Shown here piece after piece: positions 1-8,955 of a DNA stretch of 64,000 nucleotides. The notes under the pieces are model-generated. The model ran no database searches and was not told the DNA's origin. It was given only the letters and a program-made list of their open reading frames with translations. A program made the translations under genes and the position numbers. The stretch's first letter is position 1. Each line of letters opens with the position of its first letter. Source of the DNA: Sulfuriferula plumbiphila (GTDB lineage Bacteria > Pseudomonadota > Gammaproteobacteria > Burkholderiales > Sulfuriferulaceae); NCBI RefSeq assembly GCF_009938015.1, contig NZ_AP021884.1, forward strand, positions 917,501-981,500, written 5' to 3'.

Positions 1-239
1 CAGGTGTAAAGTGCGCGCGCTTTAGACCTCACTCTTTATGAGTGGAGCTGTTCTTTAAAAAATCGGAAGAAGTAAAGTGTTTATTGCCGGCCGGGCAGCG
101 AGAGATCGCTACCTGAAGGGCGGTAGACAATGGGTTTTGATTGTATCGACCGGTTCAGGCTTAGTCGGCCTGGATCGGGTAGCAAACGCTTATTAACCTG
201 TAGCTTTTATGCTCTCGCGAGAGAGGCTTAAGGTTATAG
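1..239 (+). other. 16S-23S internal transcribed spacer (3' part)
   Basis: This stretch precedes the 23S rRNA and contains no tRNA gene; any tRNA-Ile/Ala would have to lie upstream of the window. Three blocks of it are complementary to the 23S-5S spacer: 61-77 with 3393-3410 (one bulged base), 134-145 with 3370-3381 (12 bp perfect), and 227-246 with 3318-3337 (20 bp perfect). A shorter pair is 193-199 with 3353-3359. Together they would form the long precursor stem that brackets 23S rRNA and is cut by RNase III during maturation. Confidence 0.85.
49..60 (+). promoter_or_regulatory. boxA-like antitermination element
   Basis: The sequence TGTTCTTTAAAA resembles the rRNA boxA element (TGCTCTTTAACA) that recruits NusB/NusE so that RNA polymerase reads through the rRNA operon. 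Its place in the 16S-23S spacer fits. The match is partial, so this is a probable assignment from motif and position only. Confidence 0.5.
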
Positions 240-774
240 GGTCAAGCGACTAAGTGCATGTGGTGGATGCCTTGGCGATTACAGGCGATGAAGGACGTTG
301 CAGCCTGCGAAAAGCTGCGGGGAGCTGGCAAGCAAGCTTTGATCCGCAGATATCCGAATGGGGAAACCCACCCGCAAGGGTACCCTGAGCTGAATACATA
401 GGCTCAGAGGAGCGAACCGAGCGAACTGAAACATCTAAGTAGCTCGAGGAAAAGAAATCAACCGAGATTCCGCAAGTAGTGGCGAGCGAACGCGGAACAG
501 CCTGCAAGATTTAGCGCACACGTTAACAGAACAGCCTGGAAAGGCTGGCCAGAGAGGGTGATAGCCCCGTACGTGAAAACCTGTGTGTGGAACCAAGCTT
601 GCGACAAGTAGGGCGGGACACGAGAAATCCTGTCTGAACATGGGGGGACCATCCTCCAAGGCTAAATACTCGTAATCGACCGATAGTGAACCAGTACCGT
701 GAGGGAAAGGCGAAAAGAACCCCGGGAGGGGAGTGAAATAGATCCTGAAACCGCATGCATACAAACAGTGGGAG

Positions 775-892
775 CCCCTGCACAAAGAGTCTTCGGGGTT
801 CTTTCGAGGAGCGCGCAGCGCGACTCAAAAGAACTTAAAGATGAAATAGATCTTTGGGCAGGTAAAGAACCCGGAGGGTTCTTCGTGCAGGG
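775..892 (+). other. Expanded helix 25 of 23S rRNA (probable intervening sequence)
   Basis: In E. coli this place holds a hairpin of about 20 nt between GTGGGAG and TGACTGCGTACC. Here about 118 nt lie between the same flanks. The base of the stem is CCCCTGCAC (775-783) with GTGCAGGGG (885-893). Inside are secondary arms rich in AAAGAAC and GTTCTTT. Helix 25 is a known site of intervening sequences that RNase III may remove, leaving fragmented 23S rRNA. Whether it is excised here cannot be told from sequence. Confidence 0.75.
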
Positions 893-1308
893 GTGACTGC
901 GTACCTTTTGTATAATGGGTCAGCGACTTACGTTCAGTAGCGAGCTTAACCGAATAGGGGAGGCGTAGGGAAACCGAGTCTGATAAGGGCGATAGTTGCT
1001 GGGCGTAGACCCGAAACCAGATGATCTATCCATGGCCAGGATGAAGGTGCGGTAACACGCACTGGAGGTCCGAACCCACTAATGTTGAAAAATTAGGGGA
1101 TGAGCTGTGGATAGGGGTGAAAGGCTAAACAAATCTGGAAATAGCTGGTTCTCTCCGAAAACTATTTAGGTAGTGCCTCAAGTATCACCTTCGGGGGTAG
1201 AGCACTGTTATGGCTAGGGGGTCATCGCGACTTACCAACCCATTGCAAACTCCGAATACCGAAGAGTGCGAGCTTGGGAGACAGACATCGGGTGCTAACG
1301 TCCGGTGT

Positions 1309-1345
<37 letters not shown>

Positions 1346-1392
1346 AAAGACACAGTTAAGTGGTAAACGATGTGGGAAGGCATAGACAGCCA

Positions 1393-1424
<32 letters not shown>

Positions 1425-1502
1425 GAAAGCGTAATAGCTCACTGGTCGAGTCGTCCTGCGCGGAAGATGTAACGGGGCTCAAACTGTGCACCGAAGCTGC
1501 GG

Positions 1503-1618
1503 ATATGCATGCTCCTTTAAGGGCATTTAGGGCGAAAGCTTGTCGCACGCAGTGCGACAAAGCGTTCCCCAAAGTTGCGTTAAAGGGCTGACAAGTGCGT
1601 TTAAAGGAGCATGCATAT
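1503..1618 (+). other. Intervening sequence in helix 45 of 23S rRNA
   Basis: Between CCGAAGCTGCGG and GGTAGGAGAGCGTTCTG, where most bacteria have a hairpin of about 20-30 nt, there is a 116-nt insert. Its ends are an 18-bp perfect inverted repeat (1503-1520 with 1601-1618). A second hairpin, TTGTCGCAC (1540-1548) with GTGCGACAA (1552-1560), sits inside. Helix 45 is the second classic site of 23S intervening sequences. The long perfect duplex is a good RNase III substrate, so the mature 23S is probably cut here. Confidence 0.85.
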
Positions 1619-2319
1619 GGTAGGAGAGCGTTCTGTAGGCCGTTGAAGGTGAGGTGAGAACCTTGCTGGAGGTATCAGAAGTGCGAATGCTGACATGAGT
1701 AGCGATAAAACGGGTGAAAAGCCCGTTCGCCGAAAGCCCCAGGTTTCCTGTGCAACGTTCATCGGCGCAGGGTGAGTCGGCTCCTAAGGCGAGGCTGAGA
1801 AGCGTAGTCGATGGGAAACAGGTTAATATTCCTGTACCGGCCTTGAATGCGATGTGGGGACGGAGAAGGTTAACTCGGCCAACTGTTGGAATAGTTGGTT
1901 TAAGTGTGTAGGCAGATTCCTTAGGCAAATCCGGGGGGTCAATGCCGAGGCATGATGACGAGGTGCTACGGCACTGAAGTGAGCGATACCCTGCTTCCAA
2001 GAAAAGCCACTAAGCTTCAGTTCAAGGACGACCGTACCGCAAACCGACACAGGTGGGCAGGGTGAGAATCCTAAGGCGCTTGAGAGAACTCAGGAGAAGG
2101 AACTCGGCAAATTAACACCGTAACTTCGGGAGAAGGTGTGCCCTTATTATGTGAAGCGACTTGCTCGCGGAGCAGAACGGGGTTGCAGTGAAAAGGTGGC
2201 TGCGACTGTTTAATAAAAACACAGCACTCTGCAAACACGAAAGTGGACGTATAGAGTGTGACGCCTGCCCGGTGCTGGAAGGTTAAGTGATGGGGTGCAA
2301 GCTCTTGATCGAAGCCCCA

Positions 2320-2393
<74 letters not shown>

Positions 2394-2474
2394 TGGCGTA
2401 ACGATGGCCACACTGTCTCCTCCTGAGACTCAGCGAAGTTGAAGTGTTTGTGAAGATGCAATCTACCCGCGGCT

Positions 2475-2506
<32 letters not shown>

Positions 2507-2658
2507 CTTTGCATTGGACTTTGAACATACTTGCGTAGGATAGGTGGGAGGCGTTGAAGCGGTATCTCCGGATATCGTCGAGCCACCCTTGAAATACCAC
2601 CCTGGTGTGTTTGAGGTTCTAACCTGGGTCCATTATCTGGATCGGGGACCGTGCATGG

Positions 2659-2692
<34 letters not shown>

Positions 2693-2809
2693 CGTAACGG
2701 AGGAGCACGAAGGTATCCTAGCTACGGTCGGAAATCGTAGCGATAGTGCAATGGCAAAAGGATGCTTGACTGCGAGACTGACAAGTCGAGCAGGTGCGAA
2801 AGCAGGTCA

Positions 2810-2883
<74 letters not shown>

Positions 2884-2909
2884 TCCTCCCAAGAGTTCAC
2901 ATCGACGGG

Positions 2910-2952
<43 letters not shown>

Positions 2953-2957
2953 TAGCC

Positions 2958-2990
<33 letters not shown>

Positions 2991-3456
2991 TGGTACGTGA
3001 GCTGGGTTTAAAACGTCGTGAGACAGTTTGGTCCCTATCTGCCGTGGGCGCTGGAAATTTGAAGGGACCTGCTCCTAGTACGAGAGGACCGGAGTGGACG
3101 GATCTCTGGTGTACCGGTTATCACGCCAGTGGTATCGCCGGGTAGCTAAATCCGGAAGAGATAAACGCTGAAAGCATCTAAGCGTGAAACTCGCCTTGAG
3201 ATGAGATTTCCCGGGGGCTAGACCCCCCTGAAGGGTCGTTCGAGACCAGGACGTTGATAGGCTGGGTGTGGAAGTGCAGTAATGCATTAAGCTTACCAGT
3301 ACTAATTGCCCGTGAGGCTTGACCCTATAACCTTAAGTGAAGTAACAAGCTTAGGTTAATACAGCGCAGTACAATCAAAACACGCAACACCCCTTTACTT
3401 CTTCCCGATTCCGGGCGTTGGTTGACCTCAAAATCACCCGCGTCCGAACAGCTTAC

Positions 3457-3571
3457 GTCTGACGACCATAGCGTCCTGGAACCACCCCTTCCCATCCCGA
3501 ACAGGGCCGTGAAACGGGACAGCGCCGATGATAGTGTGGATTACCCATGTGAAAGTAGGTCATCGTCAGAC
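3457..3571 (+). rRNA. rrf: 5S ribosomal RNA
   Basis: A 115-nt segment begins GTCTGACGACCATAGCG and ends in the complementary CATCGTCAGAC, forming helix I. In between is the conserved core CCCATCCCGAACAGGGCCGTGA in slightly diverged form, followed by GCGCCGATGATAGTGTGG. It lies 131 nt after 23S and just before a strong terminator, the normal last place in a bacterial rRNA operon. Confidence 0.96.
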
Positions 3572-3581
3572 TCCTCTACCC

Positions 3582-3620
3582 AAAACCCCCAGGTGAATAA
3601 CCCGGGGGTTTTTTATTTTT
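3582..3620 (+). terminator. rRNA operon intrinsic terminator
   Basis: A GC-rich stem, ACCCCCAGGT paired with ACCCGGGGGT around a GAATA loop with one mismatch, is followed directly by TTTTTATTTTT. This is a rho-independent terminator 11 bases past the end of 5S. Confidence 0.93.
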
Positions 3621-3680
3621 GCGCCAACACAATTTCTGATGCTCCTGCCCTCTCCAGCAGGAGGCCATGAGGAGTTGTGG

Positions 3681-4484
3681 TCAACCGCCCAGCTGTTGAT
3701 ATACCGAGTTGGCCACATTCAACAAAGTGGCGCGCGGCAAATCCCCTGACAGCGCATAGCCCCAGTCCAGATCGACCCAATAAAACGTGGCGATGCCATC
3801 CTGCTCGGCAAAACGGAACGCCGTTTCTGGCGTGGGTTGCGCCATGCCGCGCAGATACAGTGTGATGCGCTGACCTGCCGAGTTTTCATACATGAATTGC
3901 GCAGCCGGTTTATTGACTTCGCCCGGCAGCAGGCGTCCGCCCACCAGACTGAACCCGGTGTTTTCCAGGTTGGGTACCTTGAGCTGGCGCCCCAGCCGTT
4001 TGGACAACCAGGTCACCAGTTGCTGTTGCTGGGCCGAATAGATTTCAACCGGCCGGCGCACATCGGGCACATAGGCGGTATGGGCCACCGCAGCCTGATG
4101 CACAAAACGCGGCAAATCAATCCCGCTGTTCTCCAAAGCCACGTTGGCCGACATGCCCGGCGTGTGGGCAAGGTACTGCCAGGTGCCGGCACTACCGACC
4201 GCCAGCCCTATCAACACCGATGCGGCGATACTCGTCACCCTGGCCCACGCAGAACCGGTCTGACGCCGTGAAGCGAGGAGTCGCAGAGGTATGGGCTCGG
4301 TCAACACCGGCTCGTAGTGGGCGCGCAATGCCTGGCGCTGCGCGCGCATCCCGGCGACGCGTTCAGCGGTAAGCGGATCGGACGCGATGAGCGCCTCGAC
4401 TTGCGGGCGCCGTTCGGCATCCAGTTGCCCATCGACGCAGGCCATCAGATCGTCCAGCGTAACGGGCTGTGCATGTGCCTTCAT
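3681..4484 (-). CDS. Transmembrane anti-sigma factor
   Basis: The 267-residue protein has a cytoplasmic N-terminal part starting LDDLMACVDGQLDAERR, a form typical of anti-sigma factors that hold an ECF sigma factor. One membrane segment follows at about residues 80-103 (VTSIAASVLIGLAVGSAG), then a periplasmic domain of about 160 residues. No zinc-binding HxxxCxxC motif is seen, so it is not of the ZAS type. Its start overlaps the end of the sigma gene by 4 bases (ATGA), which points to translational coupling and a sigma/anti-sigma pair. The signal it senses is unknown. Confidence 0.85.
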   Translation of the reverse strand: MKAHAQPVTLDDLMACVDGQLDAERRPQVEALIASDPLTAERVAGMRAQRQALRAHYEPVLTEPIPLRLLASRRQTGSAWARVTSIAASVLIGLAVGSAGTWQYLAHTPGMSANVALENSGIDLPRFVHQAAVAHTAYVPDVRRPVEIYSAQQQQLVTWLSKRLGRQLKVPNLENTGFSLVGGRLLPGEVNKPAAQFMYENSAGQRITLYLRGMAQPTPETAFRFAEQDGIATFYWVDLDWGYALSGDLPRATLLNVANSVYQQLGG

Positions 4485-5002
4485 TTCACCACCTTTAGTC
4501 CAACCCGGTGCTCGGGCAATATTGTGCCATCCATGAACTCCTTTAGCCGCTGCCGCGCACGGGCCAGACGCGACATCACCGTGCCGACCGGAATGTCGAG
4601 GGTCTTGGCGGTCTGGACATAGCTGAAATCTTCCAGCGCCACCAGCAACAGCACTTCACGCAATTCAGGAGATAGCCGGGACACTGCCGCCGCGATGTCC
4701 AGCCCCTCCAGCCGCTCCGACTGGGTTGCGCGGGTGGCAATCTCCGGCATATCGTCCAGCGAGGCATACGGGGCGCGATTTTTAAGTTGCGTCACCTGGC
4801 TCACGAACAGGTTATGCATGATGGAAAACAGCCAGGGACGCAGCTCCGACCCGATTCGCCACAAGTGCCACTTGGCATAGGCGCGTTCCAGGGTGTCCTG
4901 TACCAGGTCATCGGCGTCGTCCGGGCGGCCTCCGGTCAGGGCCCGGGCGTAGCGGCGCAGACTGGGAATGTGGTCGACGATCGGATGTTTGAATAGCGGC
5001 AT
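4481..5002 (-). CDS. ECF-family RNA polymerase sigma factor
   Basis: The 173-residue protein has the two-domain layout of sigma-70 family ECF factors. Region 2 includes DADDLVQDTLERAYAKW and RPWLFSIMHNLF (residues ~25-70). Region 4 includes LSPELREVLLLVALEDFSY and a helix-turn-helix IPVGTVMSRLARARQRL (~105-155). It directs RNA polymerase to a small regulon when released by the anti-sigma factor encoded just downstream. The divergent gene on the other side encodes a secreted SnoaL-like protein, a possible target, but no convincing ECF promoter could be placed because an inserted repeat element fills the spacer. Confidence 0.93.
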   Translation of the reverse strand: MPLFKHPIVDHIPSLRRYARALTGGRPDDADDLVQDTLERAYAKWHLWRIGSELRPWLFSIMHNLFVSQVTQLKNRAPYASLDDMPEIATRATQSERLEGLDIAAAVSRLSPELREVLLLVALEDFSYVQTAKTLDIPVGTVMSRLARARQRLKEFMDGTILPEHRVGLKVVK

Positions 5003-5056
5003 GGGTTCAGACCAAGCTTGAAAAAGAGGACGCGGCAGTATGTAATTTATTTCCCA

Positions 5057-5160
5057 TATACAGTCACTCGAAGCGGTTTATTCCATAGCGGCGGAAATAT
5101 TTCTGTCATCCAAAAAATAATAATGAAACGGGAGAATAAAACGCAGCGTGTGACTGTATA
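5057..5160. mobile_element. MITE-like element with 27-bp terminal inverted repeats
   Basis: A 104-bp segment without a gene of its own is bounded by inverted repeats: TATACAGTCAC (5057-5067) and GTGACTGTATA (5150-5160). The match continues inward to 23 of 27 positions (GCG..TTTATTC in both arms). The ends have the form TA followed by CAGT, as in Tc1/mariner/IS630 elements, which duplicate a TA target. Small size, long inverted ends and no transposase fit a miniature inverted-repeat element. It sits in the 206-bp promoter region between the sigma factor and the SnoaL-like gene. No second copy was noticed in this window. Confidence 0.65.
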
Positions 5161-5208
5161 CGTCAGGGTAGCACTCATGTCGATCAACCAAACAGAAGGA
5201 GTACCCAC

Positions 5209-5637
5209 ATGCTGAAAAAAATCCTGTCCGCAACCGCCGTCAGCTTCGCCATCACCACTTCCGCACTGGCCGCGCCCGTGGACGACGCCCAGGCACACTT
5301 TAACGCCATCGCCGCCGGTGATGTGGCGGCCATCATGCAGCAGTATGGGGCACAACCCATCCTGGAATGGGTCGGTGGTCCGCTGGACGGCACGTATGTC
5401 GGTGCCGACAAGGTGCGCGAGACCTGGGGGAAATTCACCAAAGGCAGCCCGAATCTCAAGGCAAGCGTCGGCAAGATGGAGGAATCGGCGAATCCGAAGG
5501 GCGCCACTGTCACCGCCAATGTCGTGTTTCAGGGACAGAATGCAATCAAGGTTCGCTATGTGCTGACCTACCGCGAAGGCAAGATCGTCAACGAAATCTG
5601 GCAAATCGATCCGAAACTGGCCGTCGCTGCCTATTGA
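5209..5637 (+). CDS. Secreted SnoaL/NTF2-like domain protein
   Basis: The 142-residue protein has a clear signal peptide (MLKKILSATAVSFAITTSALAA, cleavage near residue 22). The mature domain of about 120 residues has the look of the NTF2/SnoaL cone fold: DDAQAHFNAIAAGDVAAIMQQY near its start and alternating strands ending GKIVNEIWQID. Such domains bind small ligands or act as isomerase-type enzymes, and the substrate here is unknown. The start is set by the strong site AGAAGGAG 8 bases upstream. The gene is divergent from the ECF sigma factor with the MITE-like element between them. Confidence 0.7.
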   Translation: MLKKILSATAVSFAITTSALAAPVDDAQAHFNAIAAGDVAAIMQQYGAQPILEWVGGPLDGTYVGADKVRETWGKFTKGSPNLKASVGKMEESANPKGATVTANVVFQGQNAIKVRYVLTYREGKIVNEIWQIDPKLAVAAY

Positions 5638-5822
5638 ACCCGAGGCGCAGACGGACATGATCCTCTTTGCCAGGTTGGACGAGCGGGACACAGCGACTCG
5701 GGGACGCCAAGTGCGGGCAGGCGCACTCGCTCTCGGTATGACTGGCGCTCAATCAAGCTCATCGCTACAACAACTTATGACCCCGTTGAGCGAATTCATT
5801 AATTTTCAAGGAGCAGGATCGA

Positions 5823-6260
5823 ATGCAATCGTTGAAAAATCATAACCGCGTGCATCGCCTGTCAGCCGGGCTGCTATCGGTTTTGCTGTGCACTGCAGGC
5901 GCCACTGCGTCTGCGCAGGAGGCGCATCAGCACCATGGCACTGCCCCCAGTCACGCACCGGCTCCCTTTGTTGCCAGCACGAGCAAATCCTTTTCAATCC
6001 TGATGGACGACGCAATGAGCGTGATGGATTACGGAATGGCCCATGCACCCATGAATGGTGACCCTGACCACGACTTTTCCACCATGATGATTCCCCATCA
6101 CCAAGGCGCCATAGACATGGCCAAGGCCGAGCTGCTTTACGGCAAAAATCCAGTATTGCGCAGACTGGCGCAGGAGATCATCGTGACCCAGGGATCCGAA
6201 ATTACAGTGATGCAGATGGAACTCAAAAAGCATGCTTCCGGCAAATCTGCCAAACCTTGA
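5823..6260 (+). CDS. Periplasmic DUF305 (CopM-like) protein
   Basis: The 145-residue protein has a signal peptide ending near AQE and a His-rich stretch after it (AHQHHGTAPSH). The DUF305 core motif is present, DHDFSTMMIPHHQGAIDMA at about residues 82-100. Proteins of this ferritin-like four-helix family are exported and some bind copper or other metals through the His and Met residues of this motif. This copy has only one core motif. The gene lies 19 bp before the YVTN propeller gene and probably shares its transcript. A metal-binding role is inferred from the family, not shown. Confidence 0.82.
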   Translation: MQSLKNHNRVHRLSAGLLSVLLCTAGATASAQEAHQHHGTAPSHAPAPFVASTSKSFSILMDDAMSVMDYGMAHAPMNGDPDHDFSTMMIPHHQGAIDMAKAELLYGKNPVLRRLAQEIIVTQGSEITVMQMELKKHASGKSAKP

Positions 6261-6279
6261 CTTACACAGGAGCACTATC

Positions 6280-7728
6280 ATGAAGTTGTCCCAAATATAC
6301 ATGGCCTCTCTGGTACTCATGCCAGCACTGTTCTCCCCGGCTTTCGCCGGGCAAGCTCCCGGTGCTGCCAATGCCCCGGATATCCCCATCAGTTCACGCG
6401 ACCGGGTCTATTTAAGTGATCAAACTTCCAATACCGTTTCCGTCGTCGACCCGGCCAGTGAAAAGCTGTTGGGCGTTATTCGTCTCGGCGACCCGACCCC
6501 CGGCAATCTGAGTCCGCTTTACAAGGGCCAGCTCCTGGTGCATGGCATGGGATTTTCTCCTGACCATCGCACCCTCGACGTCGTCTCAATCGGCTCCAAC
6601 TCGGTTGCTTTCATTGATACCGCAACCAACCGCGTCAAGCACATCAGCTATGTCGGACGCTCCCCGCACGAGGCGATGTTCACACCGGACGGGAAAGAAG
6701 TCTGGGTCACCGTCCGTGGAGAAGACTATATCCAGGTTCTCGACGGCAAAACTTACCAGCCGATCCGCCGCATCACGGTTCCCAATGGCCCGGGCATGAC
6801 GATTTTTTCGCCGGATGGCAAATATGGCTACGTGGTGTCGAGCTTTACCCCGGAAATGGTGGTCATCAATACCAAAACCCACAAGATCGTTGGCCGCGTG
6901 AAGCAGGCCTCACCTTTCAGCCCGGATGTTGCCGCGACTCCTGACGGCAAGCAGGTCTGGTTCACGCTCAAAGACATCGGCAAAACCCAGGTGGTCAACG
7001 CCAAGCCACCGTTTAACACACTCGCCCTGCTGGATACCGGCCCCATTACCAACCACGTCAATATCGTGCGCAACGCGCAAGGCCAGTTCGCTTACGTCAC
7101 CATCGGCGGACTCAGTGAGGTCAAGGTATTTACCACCTCGGATCATCCTGAGCTGGTGGCGACGATTCCGACCGGCGAACTTCCACACGGGCTCTGGCCT
7201 TCGGGTGACGGCACGCGGATTTACGTCGGGCTGGAGAATGGCAATGGCGTCGCGGCGATCGATACCACAAGCAACAAAGTGATTTCGACTATCCACACCG
7301 GTCAAGCCCCCCAAGGCATGGTCTACCTGCCGAACGCAGTTCCAAATGGTCCTGGCACCGAGAACCTGTCTCCAATCGGCACATCCGGCGATGCCGTACA
7401 TTTGACGCTGGCTTCATCCGGGGCAACAAAAGCCGAGACCACGGTGACCGTCAACAACCAGGGGCTGATCGACGCCCTCGAAGCAGGCGTCACCGGTCTG
7501 GTGCCGAAAAAGCCCTATATGTTGGCGTTTTCCGATAATGCTGACGGTTCGGGCAGCCTTGAACCCGTGGCGAAGTTCATGACCAATCCCGCCGGTGCAC
7601 AAATCGTCGTTGCAATCGGACCTCTACGTAAAGCGGTAGAGGGTAAGGGCGCTGGTCCGCGTCGTTACCTGGTGATTGCACCGATTACCGATGACAAGCC
7701 AGGTACACCGGTGCAGGTGCAACGCTAA
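6280..7728 (+). CDS. Secreted YVTN-type beta-propeller protein
   Basis: The 482-residue protein has a signal peptide (LMPALFSPAFAG). Repeats of the YVTN/NHL-like propeller then follow: VYLSDQTSNTVSVVDPAS, AFIDTATNRVKHI, FTPDGKEVWVTVRG, FSPDGKYGYVVSS, TPDGKQVWFTL and IYVGLENGNGVAAIDTTS. These form blades over residues ~40-375. A separate C-terminal domain of about 110 residues follows. The start at 6280 is chosen over an upstream in-frame ATG because it has the site CAGGAGC and begins the signal peptide. Such proteins are often partners of redox or metal proteins in the periplasm. Here the role is unknown, but co-transcription with the DUF305 gene is likely. Confidence 0.8.
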   Translation: MKLSQIYMASLVLMPALFSPAFAGQAPGAANAPDIPISSRDRVYLSDQTSNTVSVVDPASEKLLGVIRLGDPTPGNLSPLYKGQLLVHGMGFSPDHRTLDVVSIGSNSVAFIDTATNRVKHISYVGRSPHEAMFTPDGKEVWVTVRGEDYIQVLDGKTYQPIRRITVPNGPGMTIFSPDGKYGYVVSSFTPEMVVINTKTHKIVGRVKQASPFSPDVAATPDGKQVWFTLKDIGKTQVVNAKPPFNTLALLDTGPITNHVNIVRNAQGQFAYVTIGGLSEVKVFTTSDHPELVATIPTGELPHGLWPSGDGTRIYVGLENGNGVAAIDTTSNKVISTIHTGQAPQGMVYLPNAVPNGPGTENLSPIGTSGDAVHLTLASSGATKAETTVTVNNQGLIDALEAGVTGLVPKKPYMLAFSDNADGSGSLEPVAKFMTNPAGAQIVVAIGPLRKAVEGKGAGPRRYLVIAPITDDKPGTPVQVQR

Positions 7729-7748
7729 ACGCACTTGCGGGCGTTTTG
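7727..7748 (+). terminator. Possible terminator after the propeller gene
   Basis: A 6-bp stem, AAACGC (7727-7732) with GCGTTT (7741-7746), has an 8-base loop and overlaps the stop codon of the propeller gene. Only a short T run follows, so it is a weak candidate. Confidence 0.35.
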
Positions 7749-7926
7749 TAGACAAGCCATATGAGAACAAGCAGACAGCTCGCGCGACAGCACAAGCTGT
7801 CTGTTTTCAGTCCATCAGGAATTTGCAAGTAAAAATCCGCTGGGCTGATATCGTCCACGGTTAATGCGCTCATTACTTTTGAACACAGCAACATCAACCG
7901 TATTCAACATTTTTGGTGCCTTCAGC

Positions 7927-8715
7927 ATGTTCTCATTCAAATCCATCATCTTCAGCAACTTGCGTGCAGTCGCCTTTTTTGCAGCGATTGTGCTCTCCCA
8001 GTCGACGCTGGCACAGGAAACGCTATTCGTCTATGGCCCTGGCGGTCCCGCCCCGGCCATGAAAGAAGCGGCTGTCGCCTTTGAAAAAACCACGGACATA
8101 AAAGTGGAAGTCACCGCCGGTCCCACGCCTAAATGGCTGGACAAGGCGAAGAACGACGCCGATCTGATTTTTAGCGGCTCGGAGACGATGATGACTGATT
8201 TTGTCTATGCCATGGACGGCCAGCTTTCCCATCAGCAAGTCACACCTTTGTACCTGCGACCCTTGTCCATCCTGGTGAGGCCCGGCAACCCCAAGCACAT
8301 CAAGGGCGTGAAAGACATCCTCAAGCCTGGCGTGAAAGTGTTGGTAGTGAATGGCGCGGGCCAGAATGGCGTCTGGGAGGACATGGCCGGACGCAAGGGT
8401 GATATCAAGACCGTCAGCGCACTGCGCCGCAATATCGTCGCCTATTCCAAAAACAGCGCCGAAGCCAAGCAGACCTGGATTGACAACAGGGGCATCGACG
8501 TCTGGCTGATCTGGAATATCTGGCAGGTGGCCAATGCGCAATTAGCCGACATCGTGCCGGTTGAGCGTGACTACGCAATCTATCGTGATACCGGCATTGC
8601 CATCACCAAGCGTGCCGAAAACAAGCCGTCAGCCAAGGCTTTTGTCCATTTCCTGGAATCGCCTGCAGGTGCAAAAATATTCGCCAGATGGGGCTGGGAA
8701 ACCGGCCGGAAATAA
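7927..8715 (+). CDS. Periplasmic substrate-binding protein, AcfC-like
   Basis: The 262-residue protein has a signal peptide (LRAVAFFAAIVLSQSTLAQ) and a type II periplasmic binding fold, as in ModA/AcfC proteins. ETLFVYGPGGPAPAMKEAA is near the start of the mature part, with GPTPKWLDKAKNDADLIFSGSE and PLYLRPLSILVRPGN further on. In Vibrio, AcfC is an accessory colonisation factor related to sulfate/molybdate binders; the ligand here is unknown. No ABC permease or ATPase is nearby, so it acts with distant partners or alone. The start is uncertain: an in-frame ATG lies at 7864, but 7927 gives a proper signal peptide. Confidence 0.65.
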   Translation: MFSFKSIIFSNLRAVAFFAAIVLSQSTLAQETLFVYGPGGPAPAMKEAAVAFEKTTDIKVEVTAGPTPKWLDKAKNDADLIFSGSETMMTDFVYAMDGQLSHQQVTPLYLRPLSILVRPGNPKHIKGVKDILKPGVKVLVVNGAGQNGVWEDMAGRKGDIKTVSALRRNIVAYSKNSAEAKQTWIDNRGIDVWLIWNIWQVANAQLADIVPVERDYAIYRDTGIAITKRAENKPSAKAFVHFLESPAGAKIFARWGWETGRK

Positions 8716-8735
8716 GTCATCTCTTCAATCACAAT

Positions 8736-8774
8736 ATCCACGGGCCTGCAGTCGCGCAAACCCGTGGATTTGTT
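8736..8774 (+). terminator. Hairpin after the AcfC-like gene, possible terminator
   Basis: ATCCACGGG (8736-8744) pairs with CCCGTGGAT (8761-8769), giving a 9-bp perfect stem with a 16-base loop followed by TTGTTC. It lies 21 bases past the stop codon. The T tract is poor, so termination is only probable. Confidence 0.45.
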
Positions 8775-8955
8775 CAGAGCAGCCCTTCGTGATTACGTTA
8801 GCGCCATGGATGGTCGGATCACTAGCCATGAGCAGGACCAGGCAAGGACTGGCCAGCGAACCATCGGCTAAACCGGTTATCAAAATGGCGGATTGAAATG
8901 CGGCACTGATTGGTACAGTATTCATGACCATGCGTCATAGGACAGGGTACGATTC

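Noticed and set aside
1..239. tRNA-Ile or tRNA-Ala in the rRNA spacer
   Set aside because: No tRNA-like fold or T-loop sequence is present in the visible part of the spacer.
3422..3670. Plus-strand frame over the 5S gene and terminator
   Set aside because: It translates structured RNA and a terminator and has no ribosome site.
5018..5215. 65-codon frame across the MITE-like element
   Set aside because: It runs through both inverted repeats and ends at the start of the SnoaL-like gene; its product looks random.
8561..8896. 111-codon frame overlapping the end of the AcfC-like gene
   Set aside because: It starts inside that gene, crosses the hairpin, and has no recognisable content.
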